Below, piece by piece: positions 44,915 to 54,596 of a stretch of 64,000 bases of DNA (position 1 is the first letter of the stretch; each line of letters opens with the position of its first letter). The position numbers were made by a program, and so were the translations under genes. Where the stretch lies: contig NZ_JRPB02000002.1 of assembly GCF_000765695.2 (NCBI RefSeq), positions 62,001 to 126,000 of the forward strand, given 5' to 3'. The notes below the pieces were generated by a model, which had not been told where the DNA came from, ran no database searches, and worked only from the letters and a program-made list of their open reading frames with translations. Source of the stretch: Helicobacter sp. MIT 11-5569. GTDB taxonomy: Bacteria; Campylobacterota; Campylobacteria; Campylobacterales; Helicobacteraceae.

Positions 44915-45460
44915 ATGCGTGGAATTAAATATATCTGGATTTTAGGATTTGCAGTTTTATTAAGTGGTTGTTTGGGGAAAATTCCACAAGGACAATCTTA
45001 TGAGTTAGGGGCAAATGCAGAAGTTTTACAACAAACTTTGCCAAAAAATATTTCTAAAAAACGTATGCTTGAATGGGAGATTATAGTTGCGCCAAAAATT
45101 GCTGGAAAGAAAATTGCCTACAAAAAAGATGCAAATACCATTGCGTATTTTGCTAAAAATACGTGGATTGAGCCATTTTCTGAAATACTCAATGCACTCT
45201 CACAAAAGGTTGCTTGGAATTATGGAATCTGGAAAAGTGATGATAAAGGAAATGTTGAACAGATTAAAATTAATGTTTTAGATTGCTATTTTGATACAAA
45301 AAAAGAAAGTGTTTTTGTGCAGCTCTTGGTGGAATCCAAAGAAAGTAGTGTGTTGATTGTAAAAGAAGAAGCAGTAGAAAGCGGAGGGTTTGTCAAGATT
45401 ATTTATGCTTTTGAAAGGGCTTTAAATTTGGCTTTTGCTGATGTGTTTTTGAGTATTTAG
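44915..45460 (+). CDS. ABC-type transport auxiliary lipoprotein (PqiC/DUF330-like)
   Basis: 181 residues starting one base after the mlaD stop; a longer frame from 44843 runs inside mlaD. Lipobox AVLLSGCLGK with the acylated cysteine at about 20. Then a strand-rich domain (EWEIIVAPKIAGKKIAY, IAYFAKNTWIEPFSEIL) of the kind found in lipoproteins accompanying MCE transporters. No mlaC or mlaA is adjacent. Confidence 0.78.
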   Translation: MRGIKYIWILGFAVLLSGCLGKIPQGQSYELGANAEVLQQTLPKNISKKRMLEWEIIVAPKIAGKKIAYKKDANTIAYFAKNTWIEPFSEILNALSQKVAWNYGIWKSDDKGNVEQIKINVLDCYFDTKKESVFVQLLVESKESSVLIVKEEAVESGGFVKIIYAFERALNLAFADVFLSI

Positions 45461-45468
45461 GGGTTAAT

Positions 45469-45798
45469 GTGGAATATCATATTGCCTTAGAAGAATTTGA
45501 GTTAGATTGCATTATTGGAATCTTACCTGTTGAAAGAGAAAAAGCGCAAAAGATTCGTATTGATGCGGAATTTGTCGTAGAGAAAAGTGAAGAATTTTTG
45601 GATTATTGTTTGTTAAAAAATTTTATTAAAGACGCATTTGATAAAGAATTTCAGCTTTTAGAAGATGCACATGATTATTTTTTAGCCACACTTCCAAAAA
45701 GTTTTCCACAAGTTAAAACATTTTGGATTAAAATCACAAAACTTGAAATTTTTAGCGATTGTAAAGTTGCTATTACAACCCATTATAAAGGAGTTTAA
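45469..45798 (+). CDS. folB: Dihydroneopterin aldolase FolB
   Basis: 109 residues, short single-domain. LEEFELDCIIGILPVEREKA is the N-terminal signature including the substrate glutamate region; the middle DYCLLKNFIKDAF and the C-terminal ITKLEIFSDCKVAITTHYK complete the tunnel fold. Folate biosynthesis. GTG start after GGGG, nine bases after the lipoprotein gene. Confidence 0.82.
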   Translation: MEYHIALEEFELDCIIGILPVEREKAQKIRIDAEFVVEKSEEFLDYCLLKNFIKDAFDKEFQLLEDAHDYFLATLPKSFPQVKTFWIKITKLEIFSDCKVAITTHYKGV

Positions 45799-46269
45799 AT
45801 GGAATTACAAGTGCATCAAGAAGCCCCGCTTTTTAGCCTTCCAAATCAAGATAATGCAGAGATTGCATTGCGAGATTTTCGCGGAAGTTTTGTTGTTTTG
45901 TATTTTTATCCTAAAGACAAAACGCCCGGTTGCACGACAGAAGCATGCGATTTTAGGGATTCTATGGAATCTTTAAGCGCATTAAATGTGGTTGTTTTAG
46001 GGGTTAGTCCTGATAGTGTGAAATCACATCAAAGTTTTATAGAAAAAGAATCTCTAAATTTTACTTTGTTAAGTGATAGCAATAAAGAAGTGCTTAAAAG
46101 TTATGGGGCTTGGGGACTTAAAAAATTATATGGTAAAGAATATGAAGGAGTGGTGCGCTCAACATTTTTGATTGACCCTGAAGGAAAAATTGCTTATATT
46201 TGGAAAAATGTGAAAGTCAAAGGGCATATTCAAGCGATTAAAGAGAAGCTAAAGGAACTGCAAACATAA
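45799..46269 (+). CDS. bcp: Thioredoxin-dependent peroxiredoxin Bcp/PrxQ
   Basis: 156 residues. FYPKDKTPGCTTEACDFRD carries the peroxidatic cysteine and, five residues on, the resolving cysteine, as in Bcp. Then VVLGVSPDSVKSHQSF and VVRSTFLIDPEGKIAYIW. Removes hydroperoxides in the cytoplasm. Starts immediately after folB with AAAGGAG in the folB end. Confidence 0.95.
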   Translation: MELQVHQEAPLFSLPNQDNAEIALRDFRGSFVVLYFYPKDKTPGCTTEACDFRDSMESLSALNVVVLGVSPDSVKSHQSFIEKESLNFTLLSDSNKEVLKSYGAWGLKKLYGKEYEGVVRSTFLIDPEGKIAYIWKNVKVKGHIQAIKEKLKELQT

Positions 46270-46273
46270 AAAA

Positions 46274-46290
46274 GCCTCTTATAAAGAGGC
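46274..46290. terminator. Hairpin terminator between bcp and htrA
   Basis: GCCTCTT (46274-46280) and AAGAGGC (46284-46290) with a 3-base loop, A-run before and T-run after. Confidence 0.8.
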
Positions 46291-46294
46291 AATT

Positions 46295-47713
46295 TTATTT
46301 TGCAACAATGCTAAAGATTCTACCGCGGCGATTAACTAGCATTCTTTTTGTTTGTCCTTTGTAGCGTTGCATTGCTTGGTTAAATTCTTTAGTGTTTGTG
46401 ATACGATAGCTTTCAATTTGAGTGATAATATCGCCTGTGTGGAATCCTAACTCATCTGCGCGTGAGCCTTGCTGGACTTTGCTTACAATCACTCCTTCAA
46501 GATTATCTGGAATCCCAAATTGATTTTTAAGATTTTGGTTAAGAGAGCTAATTTCTAGTCCAGAGATTCCACTTTTTGCACCTTCGCTAACTTCGGTTGT
46601 TTCTGTATCTTTTGCTTTTGCGAGCGTTAAAGAGATTGTGCGTTCATCTTTATCACGCAAGAGAGTTAGTGTAACTTTTGTGTTAGGATTTAGTGTGCCG
46701 ATGATATTTTTAAGCTCCGCTGCACTTTTTACTGCTATTCCATTGACTTTGGTGATTAAATCCCAAATTTGCAAACCGCTTTTTTGTGCAGGAGAATCTT
46801 TTTCAATAGAGATAATCACCGCACCTTTTTGGTTTTTATACACATCTTTTAAATCTTCGCTAATATCTTGAATACTAACACCTAAATATCCGCGTTCAAT
46901 CACACCATCTTCAATCAGTGCTTTTGCAATTTTTTTCACCATTTCTGAAGGGATTGCAAAACCAATTCCGTGATTCCCGCCTGTGCGCGAAAGAATTGCT
47001 GTATTAATTCCAATTAATCCCCCGCGACTATCAACAAGCGCACCACCACTATTTCCCGGATTTATAGATGCGTCAGTTTGGATAAAGTTTTCATAATCAT
47101 TAATACCGATTCCACTTTTGTTTAATGCGGAAATAATCCCTTGCGTAACACTCTCTCCAACCCCAAATGGATTTCCAATAGCAAAAACAACATCGCCCAC
47201 TTGTAAATCATTGCTTGAAGCAAATTTTAAAAATGGTAAATCTTTTGCATTGATTTTAATAATTGCTAAATCACTTTTGGCATCTTTGCCGATGACTTTT
47301 GCTTCGTATTCTTTGTTGGAATCTGGAAGCGCGACAAGGATTTTATCAGCTCCATCAATTACGTGATTATTTGTTACAATATAGCCATCTTTAGAAATAA
47401 CAACACCACTTCCTAAACTGCGCTCTACTCTATCTTTTGGAATCATAGAACCAAAGGAATCTCCAAAAAACTGCCGAAAGAAAGGGTCGCTAAAAATAGG
47501 ATGATTTTGAAGATTTGGAGCTTTAACCTTTTTTTGTGTGGAAATATTTACAACTGCATTTTTTGCTTCTTTGATTGAGTTGTAAAAAGAATAAACTTTT
47601 GTTTGTGAAGCATCTGGAGCTTCACGATTTGTTATACTTGGCAATTCACCCACTTCAAAAGCAAAAACATTGCTTGCAACAAGTGCGCCAAGCAGTAAGT
47701 GTTTGATTTTCAT
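46295..47713 (-). CDS. htrA: Periplasmic serine protease/chaperone HtrA (DegP family)
   Basis: 472 residues. Signal peptide MKIKHLLLGALVASNVFA. The catalytic triad is visible as TNNHVIDGA (His), SDLAIIKI (Asp) and NPGNSGGALV (Ser). Two PDZ domains follow (about 270-360 and 380-470), with AVIISIEKDSPAQKSGLQ and ADELGFHTGDIITQI. Degrades misfolded exported proteins. Secreted homologues in Helicobacter cleave host E-cadherin; whether this one does is unknown. Confidence 0.95.
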   Translation of the reverse strand: MKIKHLLLGALVASNVFAFEVGELPSITNREAPDASQTKVYSFYNSIKEAKNAVVNISTQKKVKAPNLQNHPIFSDPFFRQFFGDSFGSMIPKDRVERSLGSGVVISKDGYIVTNNHVIDGADKILVALPDSNKEYEAKVIGKDAKSDLAIIKINAKDLPFLKFASSNDLQVGDVVFAIGNPFGVGESVTQGIISALNKSGIGINDYENFIQTDASINPGNSGGALVDSRGGLIGINTAILSRTGGNHGIGFAIPSEMVKKIAKALIEDGVIERGYLGVSIQDISEDLKDVYKNQKGAVIISIEKDSPAQKSGLQIWDLITKVNGIAVKSAAELKNIIGTLNPNTKVTLTLLRDKDERTISLTLAKAKDTETTEVSEGAKSGISGLEISSLNQNLKNQFGIPDNLEGVIVSKVQQGSRADELGFHTGDIITQIESYRITNTKEFNQAMQRYKGQTKRMLVNRRGRIFSIVAK

Positions 47714-47777
47714 AAATACTCCTTAAAATTTTATGGATATTATTTCAAAAAAATGTAAATCAATAAATAATAGCTTA

Positions 47778-48911
47778 TTAAAGAAGATGTGCTTTTGTAT
47801 ATTCTCGCACTTTTAAATCTAGGGATTGTATGCTTTTAATATCGTTAAAATCAGGATTTTTAAAAGCATTTAGCGCATCTTGCACTAATTTTTGAATCTC
47901 TCCAAAAACAATAGAGTTTTGCAAAAATGCCTCAACTGCTACTTCATTTGCCGCATTTAAAATAAGCCCTAATTTTGGGTTTTCTAAAAGCTTATCTTTA
48001 AGATTCCATAATGGATAGCGTTTAGTGTCAATATTTTCAAATTTGTAGTTTATGTTTTGAAAGTTTAAATGTTCAATAATGGAGCGTTGATTATCTTTAA
48101 AATCTCTTAAAAATTCTTCTTCTAATCCTAATCCAAAGCAAATTGCATAGGCAATAGGAAGTTGCATATTTGCATTTGCAAAATGTGCAACAACGCTTCC
48201 GTCCCAAAACTCTACAAGAGCGTGTATGTGAGAATTGCGCTCAATAAAGGCATTAAGATTTTTAGAACCAAAGAGCCAATAAGCTTCTAAGATTTCAAAG
48301 AGTTTATTAACCATTGTCGCAGAATCAATAGTGATTTTTTGTCCCATTTTCCAATTAGGATGTTTCAAGGCATTTTCAGCATTTTGATTATGGATTGTTT
48401 CTATGGGAATATCGCGAAATGCTCCCCCGCTTGCTGTAATATAAAGATTTCTAAAAGGGCGTGGAGTTTTATTAAAATTTAGTAAATAGCTTAGGCTAAA
48501 ATGCTCGCTATCAATAGGGATAATATGCCGCATATTAATACAATCCCCACCTACAACCAAGCTTTCTTTGTTTGCAAGAGCAACATTTTTGCCACAATCA
48601 ATTGCGCATAAAGTCGGAGCTAATCCAATAAATCCAACAAGAGCATTGATAACAAGCTTAGATTCTGCTTCTTTGATTGCTTGTAGGATTCCATCATCTC
48701 CGGTGTAGATTTTGCCTTTAAAATCTTGTGTGATATATTTTTTGTCATTAGGGTTAGCGATGATAACAGCTTTTGGTTGGAATCGCAGAATTTGTGTATT
48801 TAATAGTGCAATATTTTTGCCTACTCCTAGAACTTCAATGGGCAGTTTATAGCGTTCTGCAATGGCAAGTGCGTTTATTCCAATAGAACCGCTAGCACCT
48901 AGAATAATCAT
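47778..48911 (-). CDS. dxr: 1-deoxy-D-xylulose 5-phosphate reductoisomerase Dxr
   Basis: 377 residues. NADPH site ILGASGSIGINAL, then NALVGFIGLAPTL, NKESLVVGG, PIDSEHFSLSYLL, ITASGGAFRD and KMGQKITIDSATMVNK, all signatures of the MEP isoprenoid pathway enzyme. Its ATG overlaps the cdsA stop by four bases. Confidence 0.96.
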   Translation of the reverse strand: MIILGASGSIGINALAIAERYKLPIEVLGVGKNIALLNTQILRFQPKAVIIANPNDKKYITQDFKGKIYTGDDGILQAIKEAESKLVINALVGFIGLAPTLCAIDCGKNVALANKESLVVGGDCINMRHIIPIDSEHFSLSYLLNFNKTPRPFRNLYITASGGAFRDIPIETIHNQNAENALKHPNWKMGQKITIDSATMVNKLFEILEAYWLFGSKNLNAFIERNSHIHALVEFWDGSVVAHFANANMQLPIAYAICFGLGLEEEFLRDFKDNQRSIIEHLNFQNINYKFENIDTKRYPLWNLKDKLLENPKLGLILNAANEVAVEAFLQNSIVFGEIQKLVQDALNAFKNPDFNDIKSIQSLDLKVREYTKAHLL

Positions 48912-49708
48912 AATTTTGCAAGCCCAAGAAGTGCATAAAGAATAATCACTCCAAAAAAGTAACCATCTAAGCGGTCTAAGATTCCACCATGTCCGGGAAA
49001 CAAAGAACCGCTATCTTTTACATCTGCGCGTCTTTTTAAAAAACTTTCATACAAATCCCCAAAAACACTTACAAAGCTTGTGATGATTGTTAAAATGAAT
49101 GCTTGAAAAAATCCACAAACGCCAAGCCCAACAAGTGTGCCTGCAAGAGTTGCTACGCTAATGCCCACCAAAACGCCTTCTTTTGTTTTATTTGGAGATG
49201 TGGGACAAAATGCGCTATTTGAAAAAAGTTTCCCTCCAACCATTTTGCCGCCAACATAGGCAAAACTATCAGTAAGTCCAACTATAAAAAGAAGCCAAAT
49301 TACAGCGTTTATAGAATACTCAAGATAGAATAAATATAAAAAGACAAAAGGAATCGTGGGATAAATAAAAGGCATCATTTGCTCTAATGTTCCCTTTTTT
49401 GTGTAGCTTTGGTATGCTCCTAAAACTACGAGCGCGACAAATACTCCAATTGGGGATTCATAGATATAAACACTTGCCCAAATAAGAATCGCTAATGTCC
49501 AAAAAAATGTGTTTGGAGTGTTTTTGCTATCAGGGGTTGTTTTGTTGTAGAGTTTAAAGGCTTCGTAAAATCCAATAAAAAATGCAACTCCAAGCACGCT
49601 CCATAGCAAAATAGGGCTATGAAAGATTACAATCAAAATCACAGCAACAAGCATTACAAGTGCTGTGTAAATACGTCTAGGTTCAAGCAGTTTGATGTTA
49701 TTTAGCAT
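48908..49708 (-). CDS. cdsA: Phosphatidate cytidylyltransferase CdsA
   Basis: 266 residues, about seven membrane helices. The family signature near the C-terminus is seen as SVFGDLYESFLKRRADVKDS followed by GSLFPGHGGILDRLDGYFF. Makes CDP-diacylglycerol, the substrate of PgsA. A TTG-led frame begins at 49720; the ATG at 49708 is preferred. cdsA-dxr order is common in bacteria. Confidence 0.95.
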   Translation of the reverse strand: MLNNIKLLEPRRIYTALVMLVAVILIVIFHSPILLWSVLGVAFFIGFYEAFKLYNKTTPDSKNTPNTFFWTLAILIWASVYIYESPIGVFVALVVLGAYQSYTKKGTLEQMMPFIYPTIPFVFLYLFYLEYSINAVIWLLFIVGLTDSFAYVGGKMVGGKLFSNSAFCPTSPNKTKEGVLVGISVATLAGTLVGLGVCGFFQAFILTIITSFVSVFGDLYESFLKRRADVKDSGSLFPGHGGILDRLDGYFFGVIILYALLGLAKL

Positions 49709-49876
49709 AATGGATTCCAAAAATATTTTTTGATAGGTTTTGATTATAGCTTAGAAAAGCTTTTAAAGTGCTTGCTAAAAAAGAATCTAAAATCTCTAAA
49801 ATAGAATTGGGTGTATTGCACCTCAAATAAAAAGAATGAAAATTTATTTTTATAGCAATTTCAGCTTTTATTTTGC

Positions 49877-49882
49877 TATAAT
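49877..49882 (+). promoter_or_regulatory. Consensus -10 box with no evident gene
   Basis: TTGCTATAATTCTGCTCGC in the 255-base gap between cdsA and pcm. A transcript from it would run toward the antisense of pcm. I see no reading frame or RNA family in bases 49709-49963. Confidence 0.35.
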
Positions 49883-49963
49883 TCTGCTCGCTTTCCACTT
49901 TAAGAAGAGAGTTTTTTGTTTATCCCCCTTTTTTAAAGACATTTTCTTGTGTGGGAAGCTTAA

Positions 49964-50605
49964 TTAGTTTTTCTCTCTTTCTAAACCGCTGACAACAGGC
50001 ACAAATACGCAGCTTTCTAACTCTTGCTTGTTGCTTAGGATTCCATCGCGTTTTATAAAACGTGTAATAGTTTGTGTATTATTTGTTACGATTGGAGCGA
50101 CTAGGATTCCGCCTTCGCTAAGTTGTGCAATAAGATTTTGTGGAATCTCTACCACAGAAGCAGAAAATAAGATTCTATCATAAGGTGCAAAAGTCGCCCA
50201 ACCATTTTGCCCATCATCAAGCTTTGTATTGATATTGTAAATATCGCAGAGTTTTATGCGCTCTCTTGCTTCAAGCCAAAGTTTTTCAATGCGTTCAATG
50301 CTAAAAACGCGGCGAATTATTTTGCTTAAAATCGCAGCTTGATAGCCACTTCCACAGCCGATTTCTAGCACAGAATCCGCCCCTTCACATTGTAAGTATT
50401 CTGTCATTTTTGCCACAGTTAAAGGCGAGCTAATCCACTGACTTGCACCCATAGGAAGCGCATCAAGCGCGTATGCAAGATGTTTAAAGCCATTTGGCAC
50501 GAAGAGTTCTCTATTAATGCTCAAAATCGCTTTTTCAACAGATGGGCTAAGCGGGAACTTTTTAGAAATTTCAAGCACCATATTTGCAGTTTTTAATGCC
50601 TGCAT
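49964..50605 (-). CDS. pcm: Protein-L-isoaspartate O-methyltransferase Pcm
   Basis: 213 residues. ASQWISSPLTVAKMTEYL is the N-terminal substrate motif, VLEIGCGSGYQAAILSKI is SAM motif I, and VFSIERIEKLWLEARERI follows. Repairs isoaspartyl residues in aged proteins. Last of nrdB-nitrilase-pcm on the minus strand, four bases after the nitrilase gene. Confidence 0.94.
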   Translation of the reverse strand: MQALKTANMVLEISKKFPLSPSVEKAILSINRELFVPNGFKHLAYALDALPMGASQWISSPLTVAKMTEYLQCEGADSVLEIGCGSGYQAAILSKIIRRVFSIERIEKLWLEARERIKLCDIYNINTKLDDGQNGWATFAPYDRILFSASVVEIPQNLIAQLSEGGILVAPIVTNNTQTITRFIKRDGILSNKQELESCVFVPVVSGLEREKN

Positions 50606-50609
50606 AATT

Positions 50610-51338
50610 CTAATTTAGCCCAATATTAATATATTTTCGCACTTGTGTAATGGCATTAAAATCTGCTAGCATTCCTATGATTTCTTCATTATCATTAGTT
50701 GTTGCATCTCCAAAAGGTGAGATGATTCCGCTGCCTTTTGCGCAAGTATCATTTGCGCCACCGCTTGCTAAAACAAAGCTTTGTGTGGTGATTGCTAAGG
50801 CTTTTGTGAGTGTTTCAAAGTTGTCTTTGCGCTCTTTACCCCATTGTGCTGGGACAAAAATCAAATCACAACCCTTGACGCGTTGCCATAACTCAATAAA
50901 GCGCAATTCAAAGCAGTTGATTGCGCCACAAGTTAAGCCATCAATTTTAAAAGGAGCAATCTCTCCTATATCCCCACTTTGAAAATGCAAATGTTCATTT
51001 CCTAGAGGAAAAAGCTTATGTTTGCTTTGTTTGTGCAGTAGCTCGCCTTTGTGAAAAACTTTTAGATTATTGTAGAATCCATCACGATATTTTTCAATCA
51101 TTGTAAGAATAATCGTCCTATCGTTTGATAAGCACAATAACGATTCTGTGGCAACCTTTGCAAACTCTGCAGCTTCGTCCATTCGCTGATAGCAAAAGTT
51201 TGTCAAACAAACTTCGGGTGCTAAAATAATAGAATCGCTTTTGCAATTTAAAATTAAGTTTTTTAAATGCGTAAGATTCTCTTCAAAATTTTGCTTTGTT
51301 TTAATCTGCAATGAATAAAGTTGTTTAGAAATCATCAA
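50610..51338 (-). CDS. Nitrilase-superfamily carbon-nitrogen hydrolase
   Basis: 242 residues. The catalytic triad is visible: Glu in [10 protein letters not shown] (about 42), Lys in [10 protein letters not shown] (about 107) and Cys in [10 protein letters not shown] (about 142). The cytoplasmic enzyme hydrolyses an amide or nitrile; omega-amidase-like activity is one possibility, not provable here. Its start overlaps the end of nrdB by 14 bases. Confidence 0.88.
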   Translation of the reverse strand: MMISKQLYSLQIKTKQNFEENLTHLKNLILNCKSDSIILAPEVCLTNFCYQRMDEAAEFAKVATESLLCLSNDRTIILTMIEKYRDGFYNNLKVFHKGELLHKQSKHKLFPLGNEHLHFQSGDIGEIAPFKIDGLTCGAINCFELRFIELWQRVKGCDLIFVPAQWGKERKDNFETLTKALAITTQSFVLASGGANDTCAKGSGIISPFGDATTNDNEEIIGMLADFNAITQVRKYINIGLN

Positions 51339-52350
51339 AATTTATACTCCCTTTTGCGTAATTGGTTACATTTCCTTCAAAGAAATTTGTCTTTTGCTCA
51401 TTAAAAGAGCTAAAAGAATCCACCCATTTAATAGGGTGTTTGGCATTAAAAAGTGGCGGCAATCCTACGCGCTTTAGCCGATCATCTGCCAAATAGCGGA
51501 TATATTCGTGGATAATCTCACTTGTAAGACCAAGAATCTGCCCTTGTGTAATATAATCTCCCCAAGAAGATTCTATTTTAACCGCTTCTCTAAACATTTC
51601 CACCACTTCTTCAAGCAAATCTTTGGTAAAAAGATGCGGCATTTCTTTTTTGAGTGAGTTAATCATATTTTGGAATAACAACAAATGCGTAACTTCATCG
51701 CGTTGAATGAAACGAATCATTTGCGCGCTTCCTAGCATTTTGCCACTTCTTGCAAGTGTATAAAAAAATGCAAAACCGCTATAAAAATAGATTCCTTCTA
51801 AAATCTGATTGGCAAACATTGCCTTTAGCAAAGTCGGCTCTGTAGGATTTATCGCAAGTTCTTCATACACATTTGCAATATAATCATTTTTATTTTTTAG
51901 TTGTGTATCTGTGCGCCACATTTCATAAATTTCATCAGTATTTGCAGAAATGGATTCTACCATTACTGCATAACTTTGAGAATGCAAAGCTTCTTCAAAA
52001 GCTTGACGCACTAAAATGAGATTAATCTCTGGGCTTGTGATATAGGGATTGACATTATCAATGAGATTATTTGTCTGCAAAGAATCCATAAAAATAAGCT
52101 GTGCTAATGCGCGGTCATAACCGAGCTTTTCTTCTGGAGTTAAACCATCAGCATAATCACGTTTATCTTGTGTCATATTGACTTCTTCGGGAAACCACGA
52201 GTTTGCAAGCATAACTTTCCAAAGATTATAAGCCCATTGGTATTTGATTTTATTAAGCTCAAAGATACTCGTAGGATTACCGCCAAAAATCTTGCGTTCA
52301 TTGACATTTTCTTGCGAGTTTGGATTATAAATTTTCTTGCGATTTATCAT
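51325..52350 (-). CDS. nrdB: Ribonucleotide reductase class Ia beta subunit NrdB
   Basis: 341 residues. Iron ligands and radical tyrosine regions: [19 protein letters not shown] and [15 protein letters not shown]-terminus GSINFDDF is the tail that docks on NrdA. Supplies the tyrosyl radical for deoxynucleotide synthesis. First gene of its operon; minus-strand TATAAT at 52389-52394 is a likely -10. Confidence 0.95.
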   Translation of the reverse strand: MINRKKIYNPNSQENVNERKIFGGNPTSIFELNKIKYQWAYNLWKVMLANSWFPEEVNMTQDKRDYADGLTPEEKLGYDRALAQLIFMDSLQTNNLIDNVNPYITSPEINLILVRQAFEEALHSQSYAVMVESISANTDEIYEMWRTDTQLKNKNDYIANVYEELAINPTEPTLLKAMFANQILEGIYFYSGFAFFYTLARSGKMLGSAQMIRFIQRDEVTHLLLFQNMINSLKKEMPHLFTKDLLEEVVEMFREAVKIESSWGDYITQGQILGLTSEIIHEYIRYLADDRLKRVGLPPLFNAKHPIKWVDSFSSFNEQKTNFFEGNVTNYAKGSINFDDF

Positions 52351-52454
52351 AAAAATTACCTAAAATCATAAGTGTAAAATAAAAAAAAAATTATAAAATT
52401 TTAAAGATTTAAAGACCATTAATTATAAATTAAAAGAATCTAAAAAGGTAAAAA

Positions 52455-54596
52455 ATGAAAATCGTCAAACTTAATATTAGCGGTATGCATTGTAGCGCTT
52501 GTTCTGGGACTATTGAAAAGAATCTACAAAAGATTCCAAGCATTAAAACGATTAAAATTAATGCAATTAGTGGAAGGGCAAAAATCGCTTATGATGAAAC
52601 GCAGATTGCAGAATCTAAAATTATAGAACTTATCACTTCTTATGGTTTTCCTGCTTCTTTAGATGATTCTAAAGCCCTTGAAATTGCGTATATTAAAGGG
52701 TTAAAAAAGAGATTGTGGGTAGCGCTTCCATTATTTTTGGTGATTTTTGCATTGCATATGTTTGGAGTGCATGGCTCTCTTAGCTCCATTGTGCAATTAA
52801 CTCTTGCAAGTGTGGTGCAGTTTTATTGTGGATTGCCTTTTTATCAGGGGGCAAAGAGCTTTTTTAAAACAAAATCTGCGGATATGAATGTGTTAATCGC
52901 ACTTGGCACAAGTGTGGCGTATTTGTATTCTTTGTATCTTTTTGTGAGCGGAGAGAATGGATTTTATTTTGAGGGAAGTAGCGCAGTGATTTGCTTTGTG
53001 CTTGTCGGAGAATATCTAAAATCTAGCGCAAAGAAACGTGCAAGTGATGAACTAGAGATTCTTGCTAAGCTTCTTCCTGCACAAGCAAGATTAGTAGAAA
53101 ATGCGGAATCCAAAACCACAAAATGGGTTGATGTTGATAAAATCCAAAAGGGTGATAAATGTTTAGTAATAGGTGGTGAGAAGATTCCATTAGATGGCGT
53201 GATTCTCTCTGGGCAAGCAGAAGTGAGTAGTGCGCATATTAATGGAGAAGAATTGCCAAAAGCACTCACAAGTGGCGCAGAAGTTATTGGCGGGAGCTTA
53301 GTGCTTAATGGTGAAATTGTTATTGAAGCAAGCAAAGATTCTAATGAATTTTTCGTCTATGAAATGTTGGATTTGCTGGAGCTTTCACAATCCCAAAAAC
53401 CCCCTATTGGAGTATTAGCCGATAGAATCGCAAGCGTGTTTGTGCCTAGCGTGGTTTTACTTAGTCTTATGAGTTTTGTATTTTGGTGGATTTGGAGCTC
53501 CGAGTTAGCCTTTGCGCTCTCCATTGCGGCTTGTGTGCTAGTGATTTCTTGTCCTTGTGCGCTTGGGCTTGCTGTGCCTTTGGCGATTGTGTGTGCAAGT
53601 ATGCGCGCGAAAAAATCCGAGATTCTTATCAAATCTCCAGATATTTATGAAAAAGCAAAGCAGATTCGCACGATTGTTTTTGACAAAACAGGCACACTGA
53701 CAAAAGGCGAAATTCTTGTCAAAGATTTTAAGATTCTCTCACAATCCAAAGATTTTATCTTAGGGCTTAGCTTTGCAATGCAAGAAAACAATCCACACCC
53801 TATTTCTAAAGCGATTTTAGAGTTTGCTAAAGATTCTACACCGCTGAAGTTGGAATCCAAAACTTATGCAATTGGCAAAGGCGTGCAAGCAACATTTAAT
53901 GCAAAGAATTATTTTTTTGGTGCGCTAGATTGGGTGGAATCTAAAAGTGGCACAAATCTTGGGGAAATTGCGCGTGAAAATTGTGTTGCGCTTGGAAGTG
54001 AGCACGAAATTTTGGCATTGTTTTATTTACAAGATTCTATCAAAAATCACGCTAAAGCCACGATTGAAGCCTTAAAAATGCGTGGAATCCAATCTGTGAT
54101 TTTAAGCGGGGATAATGAAGCAAGTGTGGCAAAAGTCGCACAAGAACTTGGAGTGGAGCAGTTTTTCTCTGGTGTAAATCCCGAACAAAAGGCAGATAAA
54201 ATCGCACAATTAGCGCAAAATGGGGCAGTTTGCTTTGTCGGTGATGGAATCAATGACGCTTTAGCTCTAAAGGGGGCTAGTTTTGGAATCTCTTTTGCAC
54301 AAGCGACAGAATTAGCGCAAGAAGTTGGCGATGTTTTGTTGCTCAAAGACGATTTATGGGGGATTGTGGAAGTTTTTGAACTTGCAAATGCAACCCTAAA
54401 AAATATTCGTCAAAATCTATTTTTTGCCTATGTTTATAATATTGTTTTGATTCCTGTTGCAGCGGGTGTGCTTTATCCGTTTTTTGGAATCGTTTTGCAA
54501 CCCGCATTTGCTGGGGCGGCTATGGCATTAAGCTCACTTAGTGTTGTGAGCAATGCGCTTAGAATTTCAAAATTAAAATTAGAGCGTTGCGCATGA
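52455..54596 (+). CDS. copA: Copper-exporting P1B-type ATPase CopA
   Basis: 713 residues. One N-terminal heavy-metal domain with GMHCSACSGTIEKN (residues 10-23), eight predicted membrane helices, the copper motif SCPCALGLAVP, phosphorylation motif DKTGTLTKGE, HP locus in NNPHPISKA and hinge GDGINDALALKGA. Pumps Cu+ out of the cytoplasm. ATG follows AAAAAGG. No copper chaperone gene (copZ) follows; instead the stop overlaps flgA. Confidence 0.95.
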   Translation: MKIVKLNISGMHCSACSGTIEKNLQKIPSIKTIKINAISGRAKIAYDETQIAESKIIELITSYGFPASLDDSKALEIAYIKGLKKRLWVALPLFLVIFALHMFGVHGSLSSIVQLTLASVVQFYCGLPFYQGAKSFFKTKSADMNVLIALGTSVAYLYSLYLFVSGENGFYFEGSSAVICFVLVGEYLKSSAKKRASDELEILAKLLPAQARLVENAESKTTKWVDVDKIQKGDKCLVIGGEKIPLDGVILSGQAEVSSAHINGEELPKALTSGAEVIGGSLVLNGEIVIEASKDSNEFFVYEMLDLLELSQSQKPPIGVLADRIASVFVPSVVLLSLMSFVFWWIWSSELAFALSIAACVLVISCPCALGLAVPLAIVCASMRAKKSEILIKSPDIYEKAKQIRTIVFDKTGTLTKGEILVKDFKILSQSKDFILGLSFAMQENNPHPISKAILEFAKDSTPLKLESKTYAIGKGVQATFNAKNYFFGALDWVESKSGTNLGEIARENCVALGSEHEILALFYLQDSIKNHAKATIEALKMRGIQSVILSGDNEASVAKVAQELGVEQFFSGVNPEQKADKIAQLAQNGAVCFVGDGINDALALKGASFGISFAQATELAQEVGDVLLLKDDLWGIVEVFELANATLKNIRQNLFFAYVYNIVLIPVAAGVLYPFFGIVLQPAFAGAAMALSSLSVVSNALRISKLKLERCA

